From: Pseudomonadota bacterium
Lineage (GTDB): Bacteria; Myxococcota; Myxococcia; Myxococcales; Anaeromyxobacteraceae
Reading direction: 5' to 3'
Assembly: GCA_023419875.1 (NCBI GenBank)
Contig: JAEZXM010000430.1
Location: 1-5,389, forward strand
Length of the DNA stretch: 5,389 nucleotides
Shown here: positions 1-5,389 of the stretch, in pieces
How the letters are laid out: every line of letters starts with the position of its first letter
Numbering within the stretch: position 1 is the stretch's first letter
Made by a program: the position numbers and the translations under genes
The notes under the pieces: model-generated
The model's database searches: none
Told to the model about the DNA's origin: nothing
What the model saw: the letters and a program-made list of their open reading frames with translations, nothing else

Positions 1-872
1 CGGGTGGTGGTGGTACGGGGACCAACTGGGCGCTCACGGTGAGCAAGAGCGGGACGGGGAGCGGCACGGTCACGTCCAGCACGGGCGGGATCAACTGCGG
101 CTCCACGTGCTCGGCGACCCTCGCCTCCGGCACCACCGTGACGCTGACGGCGGCCGCGGCGAGCGGCTCGACCTTCGGCGGGTGGAGCGGCGCCTGCACG
201 GGGACGGGCTCCTGCGTCGTCTCCATGACCGCGGCGCGCTCGGTGACCGCGACCTTCAACGGCGGCGGCACGACCTGTCAGATCGGCACGACCCGAGGGA
301 GCGAGGTCGCGGTGATCGGCGAGTCGTTCATCGCCATGTCGCACCGGATCACCCAGCAGATCGAGACGCAGGCGAGAGCGAACGGCTCGCTCGGAGCGAG
401 TGAGCGCTACGTCGACAACTCGGTGAGCGGCACGACCCTGGCGAACGACCAGATCCCGAGCCAGTACCGGAGGGCCGTGCAGAGCTCGGGCAGGATCCGG
501 TTCGTCCTCATGGACGGCGGTGGAAACGACTGCCTCATCAACAACAACGGCGACGCCGCATACACGGCGGCGCAGTCGCTGTTCCAGACGATGGCGCAGA
601 ACAACACCGAGAAGATCGTCTACTTCTTCTATCCGGACCCGGTCGGCAGCAACTACGCGTCGCTCAAGACCTGCCTCGATGCGCTCCGTCCGAGGATGAA
701 GGCCCTGTGCGACGGCCTCACGGCGCCGAGGTGCTACTGGCTCGATCTGCGTCCGCTCTGGAACGGTCACCCCGAGTACACGTCCGACGGGATCCACCCC
801 ACGGACCAGGGGAGCATCGTCACCGGCAACGCGATCTGGGAGGTGATGAAGACGAACTGCGTCGCGCAGTAG
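1..872 (+). CDS. Partial (5' end missing) secreted InlB-repeat / SGNH-GDSL hydrolase-like protein
   Basis: The reading frame is open from base 3 and ends at TAG 870-872, giving 289 visible residues; the true start lies left of the window. Visible residues 1-7 are a Gly-rich linker. Residues about 9-85 form one divergent InlB B-repeat (bacterial repeat domain) with its usual features: GSGTV, paired Cys in CGSTC, VTLTA, FGGWSGAC and a closing VTATF. A second short Gly linker follows. Residues about 100-289 look like an SGNH/GDSL hydrolase: block I GESF (nucleophile Ser about 108), block III GGND (Asn about 175) and block V DGIHP (Asp about 262, His about 265). Families with this fold are esterases, lipases or carbohydrate deacetylases; the substrate cannot be told from sequence. 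The repeat, linkers and many Cys residues imply export, but the signal peptide would be upstream. Confident for the fold, not for the reaction. Confidence 0.85.
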   Translation, partial: GGGGTGTNWALTVSKSGTGSGTVTSSTGGINCGSTCSATLASGTTVTLTAAAASGSTFGGWSGACTGTGSCVVSMTAARSVTATFNGGGTTCQIGTTRGSEVAVIGESFIAMSHRITQQIETQARANGSLGASERYVDNSVSGTTLANDQIPSQYRRAVQSSGRIRFVLMDGGGNDCLINNNGDAAYTAAQSLFQTMAQNNTEKIVYFFYPDPVGSNYASLKTCLDALRPRMKALCDGLTAPRCYWLDLRPLWNGHPEYTSDGIHPTDQGSIVTGNAIWEVMKTNCVAQ

Positions 873-887
873 CCGGCGCGACTCCTC

Positions 888-931
888 GGGCTCCGTCTCC
901 CTCGCGGTCCTTCCGCGCGGGGGCGGAGCCC
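888..931 (+). terminator. Strong GC hairpin, probable terminator after the SGNH hydrolase gene
   Basis: GGGCTCCG at 888-895 is perfectly complementary to CGGAGCCC at 924-931. The arms extend inward with G-U and G-C pairs to 900/919. A nested stem, CGCGG 903-907 with CCGCG 913-917, closes on a 5-nt loop. The hairpin starts 15 bp after the hydrolase stop codon and is followed by a weak T-containing stretch (TTCTCGTT, 932-939). It fits an intrinsic terminator with a poor U-tract. It could also be an mRNA 3'-end stabilising structure or an upstream structure affecting the next gene. Confidence 0.5.
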
Positions 932-965
932 TTCTCGTTGCGGCGCGGGCGCGGCGGCGCCAAGC

Positions 966-1982
966 TTGAGGCGCGTGATCAGTCACCCCGAGAAGGTGCT
1001 CTTCCCCGAATCCGGCATCACCAAGGGTGAGCTGTGCGCGTACTACGAGTCGGCGGCGCCGTCGATGATCCCGCACATCCGCGGGCGTCCGGTGACGATG
1101 GAGCGATTCCCCGCCGGCATCGGAAGGAAGGGGTTCATCCAGAAGGACGTGTCGAAGGGGTTCCCGAGCTGGCTCGAGCGCGTCGATGTCGAGAAGCGCG
1201 ACCAGACCGGCGGGACGGTGCACTACCCGCTGGTGGGCGACGCGCGATCGCTCGTCTGGCTCGCCAACCAGAACTCGATCACGCCCCACGTCTGGATCTC
1301 GCGGGTGCCGGAGCTCCAGCGCCCGGACCTGTGCGTGTTCGATCTCGATCCCCCGTCGGAGGACCCGGACGCGCTGCGCACGGCCGCGCTGGCGGTGCGC
1401 GAGCTGCTCGACGAGCTCGGGCTGCCGTCGTGGGTGAAGACCTCGGGCTCGAAGGGGTTCCACGTCGTGATCCCGCTCGACGGCGCGGCCGAGGCCGAGC
1501 GCGTCTGGCGGTTCGCGCACGGCGCGGGCGCGGTGCTGGTGAAGCGCCACCCGGACGTCCTCACGCAGGAGTTCATCAAGGCCGACCGCGGCGACCGCAT
1601 CTTCGTGGACACCGGACGCAACGTGCCGGGCGCGACGTTCGCCGCGGTGTACGCGGTCCGTCCGAAGCCGGGCGCGCCGATCTCGGCGCCGTGCACCTGG
1701 GCCGAGATCGAGGGCGGCACCGTCGGTCCGCGAACGTTCACGCTGCGCACGATGGCCGCGCGTCTCGACGAGGTGGGAGAGCTCTGGTCGGGCATGGAGG
1801 AGCGGCGGTGCTCGCTCGCCCAGGCGACGGCGAAGCTCGAGGCGATGCTCACCGAGGCGGACTGGACCGAGGCGCTGGCAGCGTCGACGCGGCGGCCGGT
1901 CTCACGCAAGACACCGCGCCGGGGGCCGCGCAAGCAGGCGGGGGAGCAGACGAGGAAGGCTGGGCCGAAGGCGAGGCCGTGA
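966..1982 (+). CDS. Stand-alone LigD-type polymerase/primase domain protein (bacterial NHEJ)
   Basis: This 338-residue protein matches the LigD polymerase domain (PolDom, archaeo-eukaryotic primase superfamily) over almost its whole length. Family members add ribo- or deoxyribonucleotides at DNA ends during Ku/LigD non-homologous end joining. Visible signatures: KVLFPESGITKGEL near the N-terminus, RPVTMERFPAG at 41-51, catalytic FDLDP at 125-129 (Asp126 and Asp128), SGSKGFH at 160-166 (His166), FVDTGRN at 213-219 (probable third metal Asp, 215), and the family's C-terminal block around KPGAPISAP at 234-242. The last 30 or so residues are Arg/Lys-rich and probably disordered. No ligase or phosphoesterase domain is fused, and no Ku gene is in the window. 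The start is uncertain: TTG 966 gives the full frame, GTG 975 removes three residues and has GAGG only 3 bp upstream. Its 3' end overlaps the opposing glycosyltransferase gene by 134 bp. The family call is secure; the symbol is left blank because only one LigD domain is present. Confidence 0.92.
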   Translation: MRRVISHPEKVLFPESGITKGELCAYYESAAPSMIPHIRGRPVTMERFPAGIGRKGFIQKDVSKGFPSWLERVDVEKRDQTGGTVHYPLVGDARSLVWLANQNSITPHVWISRVPELQRPDLCVFDLDPPSEDPDALRTAALAVRELLDELGLPSWVKTSGSKGFHVVIPLDGAAEAERVWRFAHGAGAVLVKRHPDVLTQEFIKADRGDRIFVDTGRNVPGATFAAVYAVRPKPGAPISAPCTWAEIEGGTVGPRTFTLRTMAARLDEVGELWSGMEERRCSLAQATAKLEAMLTEADWTEALAASTRRPVSRKTPRRGPRKQAGEQTRKAGPKARP

Positions 1983-3831
1983 GTGGCGTCGTCGCCGCGA
2001 CCCGCCTCCGGTACAGCGCCACCCGTACAGGCCCGGCCGCCGCCATCGACGGATCCACGAACACCGCGTCGCGCACGAAGTGGGCCGACCACTCCGGATG
2101 CTGTTCCATGAGCTGCTCCGTGAAGTGGGACCGGGGGGCGGCCACCACGAACCGCACCTCGTCCGCGAGGGCGCGGCGGAGAAGGTCGGAGTCGTCCAGT
2201 GAGCTGGTCGTGAACCGCTTCTGGTTGGTGTCCACCTCACCAGCCGCCAGACGACGGTCCGCCAGGAGCGCCACCAGCGGCGCGAGCATGCTGGCGCCGG
2301 TGAGGGTCTCGCCTGCGCTCGAGCCGGCCCGCACACGCGCCGCGATCTCGCCGGCCGTCGAGAAGGCGAAGCGCTTGTTCCAGAGCGCGAGGCGGTAGGC
2401 AGGCACCGGGACGCCCTTGACCCGGTGATCGTCCCAGAACAGCGCGCGCGAGAGGGGGGCGAGCGCCGCCGCGACGTCGGGGTCACGCCAGGCGTACTCG
2501 ACCCGCTCGCCCGCGCGGCTGCGCTCTTCCGGGAACGCCCACGGCCAGACGCCGCGAGCGACAAGCGGGTGCAGCGCGAAGACGATCATCGCGGCAGCCG
2601 CAACCGAGCGCGCCCGAGTCCGAGCGTTGGCGAGGCCGCGCCACGCGCTCCAGGCGCCATACGCCGCCAGCAGCGCCAGCCAGGGAAAAGCCGGGACCGA
2701 GTAGTACGGATAGACCTGGGCAAGGCACGCCTGCTGAATCGCGGTGAGCACGATGCCTGCCGCGCCCACGCTGGCGAGGTCCTCCGGGGCGATCCGTGCT
2801 GCAGGATCGGAGGGCCGCTCCACCGGCCGGACCTTCGCGAAAACCAGCGCGACCGCCCCCACCGCGGCGGCGCAGAGGATGGGAGCGTGCAGCGCGAGCG
2901 ATCGGAGCGCGCCCGGTCCGGCGAGGTCCGCGGCCAGGTTGTGGAGCCAGCCGCCGAGCCCGCCGAGGATGTCGCCGGACCCCAGCACGGGCGCGCGCCC
3001 ATCGCCGGCGGCCTTCGCGACGTGGTAGCCGGCGACTCCGTCGAGGAAGCCTCGGCCTCCGACGATCCACGCGCCACCGGAGATCACCCCCACGGCGGCG
3101 GCCAGCCCCGCCCCGAAGCGGAGGAGCTGCCGCCGACCGCGCAGCGCGCAGGCCACCGCGATCGCCCCGACGCTGGCGGCGGCATAGAGCGCCGTCCCGA
3201 TCGCCAGGCCGGAGAGCGCGCCAGCGAGCACCGGCCGGCCGGCGACCGCCGCCAGGAGCCCGGCCATGGCGAAGGCGGTGGCGAGGTTCGCGCCGGAGAG
3301 CTCCGACGCCGAGAGGAGGACCTGGTACGCGCCGAGGTGGAGGACCAGGGCGAGGAGGCCGAGGACCGGCGAGGCGCGGCGGGCGCTCCGCCAGAGCAGG
3401 ACGCCGGCGACGAGCTGCGCCGCGACCGGCAGGGCCTGGCCGATGCCGATCGAGAAGCCCGCCACGCGGAAGGCGACGGCCGGGACGAAGAGGTGAAGGG
3501 GCGGGTGCGCGAAGAAGAAGTCGCGGTAGGGCAGCTCGCCCTCCGCGACCCGCACGGCCATGTAGAAGTACGCGTTCTCGTCGCCCCAGCCGGCGTGAAG
3601 ACCGGGAAGCTCGACGAGCGTGAAGCCGAGGAGGACGAGCGCCGCCGCCGCATGCTCGAGGACGATCGTGCGCCTGCCCGGGCCGACCGCCGCGGCGGCC
3701 ACCGCCAGGGCGACGAGCGGCCACCGGAGCGCCGGGGCGAGAAAGGCGAGCGGGCCCCCCGGCCAGGCCGCGGCCGCGCCTAGGCCGATGGCGAGTGCAA
3801 CGGCATGGCGCGAGAGAGGCGAGTCCTTCAC
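1849..3831 (-). CDS. Polytopic membrane glycosyltransferase, GT39/ArnT-like (GT-C fold)
   Basis: From GTG at 3831 this encodes 660 residues. The first 430 or so residues hold many Ala/Leu/Val/Gly-rich membrane segments. The first large extracytoplasmic loop carries WGDEN (Asp84-Glu85, the probable catalytic/metal acidic pair), then a GELPYRDF-type motif and HPPLH at 109-113. YPYYSVPAFPWLALL at 374-388 resembles the late membrane motif of this family. Residues about 435-610 are more polar and probably periplasmic. Relatives move sugars from polyprenyl-phosphate donors to lipids or proteins at the inner membrane; the acceptor is unknown here. GTG 3831 was chosen because membrane-type sequence begins just after it, and it lies 11 bp past the upstream lipoprotein stop codon; the frame stays open to 4077, but that part is Arg-rich antisense-like sequence. 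No clear Shine-Dalgarno precedes 3831, so translational coupling is likely. The last 50 residues are Ala/Pro/Ser low complexity and mostly overlap the opposing polymerase gene. Confidence 0.85.
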   Translation of the reverse strand: MKDSPLSRHAVALAIGLGAAAAWPGGPLAFLAPALRWPLVALAVAAAAVGPGRRTIVLEHAAAALVLLGFTLVELPGLHAGWGDENAYFYMAVRVAEGELPYRDFFFAHPPLHLFVPAVAFRVAGFSIGIGQALPVAAQLVAGVLLWRSARRASPVLGLLALVLHLGAYQVLLSASELSGANLATAFAMAGLLAAVAGRPVLAGALSGLAIGTALYAAASVGAIAVACALRGRRQLLRFGAGLAAAVGVISGGAWIVGGRGFLDGVAGYHVAKAAGDGRAPVLGSGDILGGLGGWLHNLAADLAGPGALRSLALHAPILCAAAVGAVALVFAKVRPVERPSDPAARIAPEDLASVGAAGIVLTAIQQACLAQVYPYYSVPAFPWLALLAAYGAWSAWRGLANARTRARSVAAAAMIVFALHPLVARGVWPWAFPEERSRAGERVEYAWRDPDVAAALAPLSRALFWDDHRVKGVPVPAYRLALWNKRFAFSTAGEIAARVRAGSSAGETLTGASMLAPLVALLADRRLAAGEVDTNQKRFTTSSLDDSDLLRRALADEVRFVVAAPRSHFTEQLMEQHPEWSAHFVRDAVFVDPSMAAAGPVRVALYRRRVAATTPLTASPSAQPSSSAPPPACAAPGAVSCVRPAAASTLPAPRSSPPR

Positions 3832-3842
3832 GGGCGGGCCGC

Positions 3843-5132
3843 TCAGGTGCAGGGAGGCTCGTCCGTCTGGCCGTCGCAGTCGTCGTCGACCAGGTTGCAG
3901 GCCTCCGTGGCGTCCGGGTGGATGCCGCCGTTGGAGTCGTTGCAGTCGCCGACGTTCGTCACGTAGCCGGAGGGAAGGGTACACGCCTGGATGGTGGTGC
4001 CGGCGCTCCCGTACGTGTCGGAGTCCGCGTCGCGGTAGAAGGTGGTCCTCAGGGTCTCGTCGGTGGCGCCGTCGCAATCATTGTCGAGTGAGTCGCAGGT
4101 AGCCTCCGCAGCCTCGTATTGGTTCCCGTACTCGGTGGCGCTGCACTCGAGCCAACCCTCGGCGCCGCCGCAGCTCGCGCGCGAGCCGGCGCAGACACCG
4201 GCCTGGAGCGGACAGAAGGGACCGGAAAGACTCTCGTCGGTCTGTCCGTCGCAGTCGTCGTCGACGCCGTTGCAGGTCTCGGCGGCGTCCGGGTGGATGC
4301 CGCCGTTGGAGTCGTTGCAGTCGCCGACGTTCGTCACGTAGCCGGAGGGAAGGATGCAGGCCTGGATGGTGGTGCTGGCGCTCCCGTACGTGTCGGAGTC
4401 CGCGTCGCGGTAGAAGGTGGTCCTCAGGGACTCGTCGGTGGCCCCGTCGCAGTCGTTGTCGAGGCCGTCGCACGTCGCCTCGGCGGCCTCGTATGCGCCT
4501 CCATACTGAGCGGCGTCGCACTCGAGCCAACCCTCCGCGCCGCCGCAGCTCGCGCGCGAGCCGGCGCAGACACCGAGCTGCAGGGGACAGGTGGGCGCGG
4601 TGAGGTCCTCGTCGATGCTGGCATCGCAGTCCTGGTCGACTCCGTCGCAGAGCTCTTCGAGCTGACCGGGCAGGACCACCGGAACGCCGCCCGCGAGACA
4701 GGCTCCCCAGTCGCCCGTGGCCGAGCAGGTCTGCAGGCCTCGGATGCAGGCGCCCTGGTTCACGCCACACTCCAGCTGAGTAGCCGGCGTGCAGCAATCG
4801 GTGACCTCCTCGTCGGTCTGGCCGTCGCAGTCGTCATCGGACTGGTTGCAGGTCTCGGCGATGGGCTCACCGGGAGTTGCATCGCAGACCACCCCGGCGC
4901 CGTCCTCGGCGCAGAGATAGCTGCCGGACCGCTGGCAGGCGCCCACGCCGCTCGTGCACGGCTCGCCGACCGCAAAGATCTCGTCGGTCTGGTCGTTGCA
5001 GTCGTCGTCCAGGCCGTTGCAGAGCTCGGCAGTGGGCGTGCAGTCGCTTCCCGACGACGAGCCACATCCCAGGAAGAAGAAGGCCGCCAGCAGCGCTCCG
5101 GTGACCGTGGTGATCACACGCACTCCAGCCAT
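3843..5132 (-). CDS. MopE-like putative metal-binding lipoprotein with seven Cys/Asp repeats
   Basis: From ATG 5132 this gives 429 residues. Residues 1-22 are a signal peptide with a hydrophobic core (ALLAAFFFLG) ending in lipobox-like FLGC, so Cys23 is the likely lipidated residue; Phe at -3 is slightly unusual. The mature protein is rich in Cys, Asp and Gly. The motif C-[DN]-x-x-D-x-D-C-[DN]-x-x-x-D-E occurs seven times, at about 38, 95, 162, 221, 287, 346 and 412. Two DADSDTYG segments (243-250 and the equivalent in the next repeat) and two DCNDSNGGIHPDA segments complete the pattern known from MopE-type 'putative metal-binding motif' proteins. Acidic side chains probably bind Ca2+ or another divalent ion, and the Cys residues probably form disulfides outside the cell. 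Residues 176-300 and 301-425 are tandem copies. ATG 5132 is preferred to GTG 5156 because GGAGGG lies 4 nt upstream and the signal peptide starts cleanly. It is probably the first gene of an operon with the glycosyltransferase. Confidence 0.88.
   Translation of the reverse strand: MAGVRVITTVTGALLAAFFFLGCGSSSGSDCTPTAELCNGLDDDCNDQTDEIFAVGEPCTSGVGACQRSGSYLCAEDGAGVVCDATPGEPIAETCNQSDDDCDGQTDEEVTDCCTPATQLECGVNQGACIRGLQTCSATGDWGACLAGGVPVVLPGQLEELCDGVDQDCDASIDEDLTAPTCPLQLGVCAGSRASCGGAEGWLECDAAQYGGAYEAAEATCDGLDNDCDGATDESLRTTFYRDADSDTYGSASTTIQACILPSGYVTNVGDCNDSNGGIHPDAAETCNGVDDDCDGQTDESLSGPFCPLQAGVCAGSRASCGGAEGWLECSATEYGNQYEAAEATCDSLDNDCDGATDETLRTTFYRDADSDTYGSAGTTIQACTLPSGYVTNVGDCNDSNGGIHPDATEACNLVDDDCDGQTDEPPCT
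3858..4232 (-). repeat. Tandem 375-bp coding repeat, copy 2 (lipoprotein residues 301-425)
   Basis: This copy lies directly downstream of copy 1 in the gene, at an exact 375-bp offset. Two long blocks are identical at DNA level: 3909-3978 equals 4284-4353 (70 bp) and 4002-4054 equals 4377-4429 (53 bp). Most of the differences fall in the first third of the unit and in its final motif. After it only PPCT and the stop codon remain. Confidence 0.95.
4233..4607 (-). repeat. Tandem 375-bp coding repeat, copy 1 (lipoprotein residues 176-300)
   Basis: This 125-codon unit runs from DLTAPTCPLQ to CDGQTDE. It holds a Cys-rich segment (VCAGSRASCGGAEGW), one CDGLDNDCDG motif, a DADSDTYG calcium-type loop, a DCNDSN segment and a second CNGVDDDCDG motif. 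By hand alignment it matches the next copy at 108 of 125 residues (about 86%) without gaps. Confidence 0.95.
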
Positions 5133-5136
5133 GCCA

Positions 5137-5142
5137 CCCTCC
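5137..5142 (-). promoter_or_regulatory. Shine-Dalgarno of the MopE-like lipoprotein gene
   Basis: On the minus strand GGAGGG is followed by TGGC and then ATG (5132-5130). The match to the 16S anti-SD and its 4-5 nt spacing support this ATG over the upstream in-frame GTG at 5156. Confidence 0.7.
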
Positions 5143-5311
5143 GTTGGCCGCAGCACCGCCGGGCGCTCCGGACCGACTCACAGTGGAGCACGAGGTGTGG
5201 TGAGCGCGAAAGACGTGGGGCGTGGGGGTGTCGGAGGAGGTGTGGCAGGACGAGGCGTTGAACACTCTCCGTGGAGGCCAGTCCTCGCCTGCGCCGGACC
5301 CAAGGCGTGAG

Positions 5312-5340
5312 TTGTGCCTGAACGGATGCTCAGGTATCAT
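5312..5340 (+). promoter_or_regulatory. Candidate sigma70-type promoter with a dyad in the spacer
   Basis: TTGTGC (5312-5317; 3 of 6 to TTGACA) and TATCAT (5335-5340; 5 of 6 to TATAAT) are 17 bp apart, the optimal spacing. CCTGA-N8-TCAGG (5317-5334) is an interrupted palindrome filling the spacer and could be an operator. Transcription would begin near 5347, at or next to the ATG at 5348. Weak -35 match; not tested. Confidence 0.35.
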
Positions 5341-5347
5341 CAGCCCC

Positions 5348-5389
5348 ATGGGCTTGGCCTCGGCGCTCGCGCGTGCGCAGCCGCTCCCC
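5348..5389 (+). CDS. Possible N-terminus of a right-facing gene, cut by the window edge
   Basis: ATG 5348 opens a frame of 14 codons (MGLASALARAQPLP) that runs off the right end with no stop. No Shine-Dalgarno lies in the preceding 15 bases (TATCATCAGCCCC), but a promoter-like -10 sits 7 bp upstream, so a leaderless transcript would explain the start. The product cannot be identified from so few residues. It may instead be a chance ATG, as it lies inside a CCATGG palindrome that also gives an ATG on the other strand. Confidence 0.35.
   Translation, partial: MGLASALARAQPLP

Larger units (their letters stand above)
5133..5347. other. Divergent intergenic region between the lipoprotein gene and a right-facing gene start
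   Basis: This 215-bp stretch separates the lipoprotein start (minus strand) from an ATG facing the opposite way at 5348. Frames that cross it have no recognisable protein features. The right-hand end holds a candidate plus-strand promoter. I could not find a convincing minus-strand promoter for the lipoprotein/glycosyltransferase pair, although it must lie here or further right. Confidence 0.5.

Noticed and set aside
1034..2398. Plus-strand open frame overlapping the polymerase-domain gene
   Set aside because: It is a shifted frame of a well-recognised PolDom gene, with Arg/Ala-rich sequence and no family resemblance.
2425..3783. Long plus-strand open frame rich in Arg/Glu/Gly
   Set aside because: It is antisense to the glycosyltransferase, which has membrane segments and catalytic motifs. 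The Arg/Gly-rich composition is typical of shadow frames in GC-rich DNA.
3832..4077. N-terminal extension of the glycosyltransferase frame upstream of GTG 3831
   Set aside because: The added residues are Arg/His/Leu-rich and are the lipoprotein's repeat read in another frame; membrane-type sequence begins only after 3831.
3858..4607. Repeats considered as a CRISPR array or mobile-element direct repeats
   Set aside because: There are only two 375-bp adjacent units, in frame inside one coding sequence with no spacers or terminal inverted repeats; it is a protein-domain duplication.
5133..5156. Upstream GTG start (5156) for the lipoprotein
   Set aside because: It would add eight residues before the signal peptide, and the good Shine-Dalgarno lies inside this extension, placed for ATG 5132.
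4119..5261. Long plus-strand open frame (380 codons) rich in Val/Ala/Gly
   Set aside because: It is the antisense of the Asp/Cys-rich lipoprotein gene; Asp GAC codons read as Val GTC in reverse. The minus-strand frame has a signal peptide, lipobox and family motifs, and this one has none.
4867..5349. Minus-strand frame from the CCATGG palindrome through the intergenic region into the lipoprotein gene
   Set aside because: It runs out of frame through the lipoprotein signal peptide, has no domain-like sequence and lacks a Shine-Dalgarno; it is probably a chance open frame.

Overview
The window is GC-rich (roughly 70% by eye) and reads as bacterial accessory chromosome. Four things together suggest Myxococcota or a related deltaproteobacterial lineage: a MopE-type Cys/Asp-rich lipoprotein, a secreted SGNH hydrolase carrying an InlB-type repeat, a stand-alone LigD polymerase-domain protein, and a large membrane glycosyltransferase. 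This assignment is inferred from gene content. No rRNA or other marker gene confirms it.

Layout, left to right. (1) Bases 1-872, plus strand: the 3' part of a probably secreted protein with one divergent InlB B-repeat, a glycine linker and an SGNH/GDSL hydrolase domain. A strong GC hairpin (888-931) follows and probably ends that transcript. (2) About 966-1982, plus strand: a LigD-type polymerase domain (archaeo-eukaryotic primase superfamily, bacterial NHEJ) with a basic C-terminal tail. (3) 3831-1849, minus strand: a polytopic membrane glycosyltransferase of the GT39/ArnT-like group. Its 3' end overlaps the polymerase gene convergently by 134 bp. (4) 5132-3843, minus strand: a MopE-like lipoprotein with seven Cys/Asp metal-binding motifs. 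Its C-terminal half is a recent 375-bp tandem duplication. It lies 11 bp upstream of the glycosyltransferase on the same strand, so the two probably form an operon. (5) 5133-5347: a divergent intergenic region with a candidate promoter facing right. (6) 5348 to the edge, plus strand: the possible first 14 codons of another gene, perhaps translated from a leaderless mRNA.

Working together: the lipoprotein and glycosyltransferase are the only pair with good evidence of joint expression, and both point to the cell envelope. The hydrolase is also an exported protein. The polymerase-domain protein belongs to DNA repair, and neither Ku nor a ligase is visible here. I see no defence system, mobile element, CRISPR array, tRNA or rRNA. 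The points most worth a second look are the recently duplicated metal-binding repeat, the convergent coding overlap with its low-complexity tail, and the dyad-containing candidate promoter abutting a start codon.
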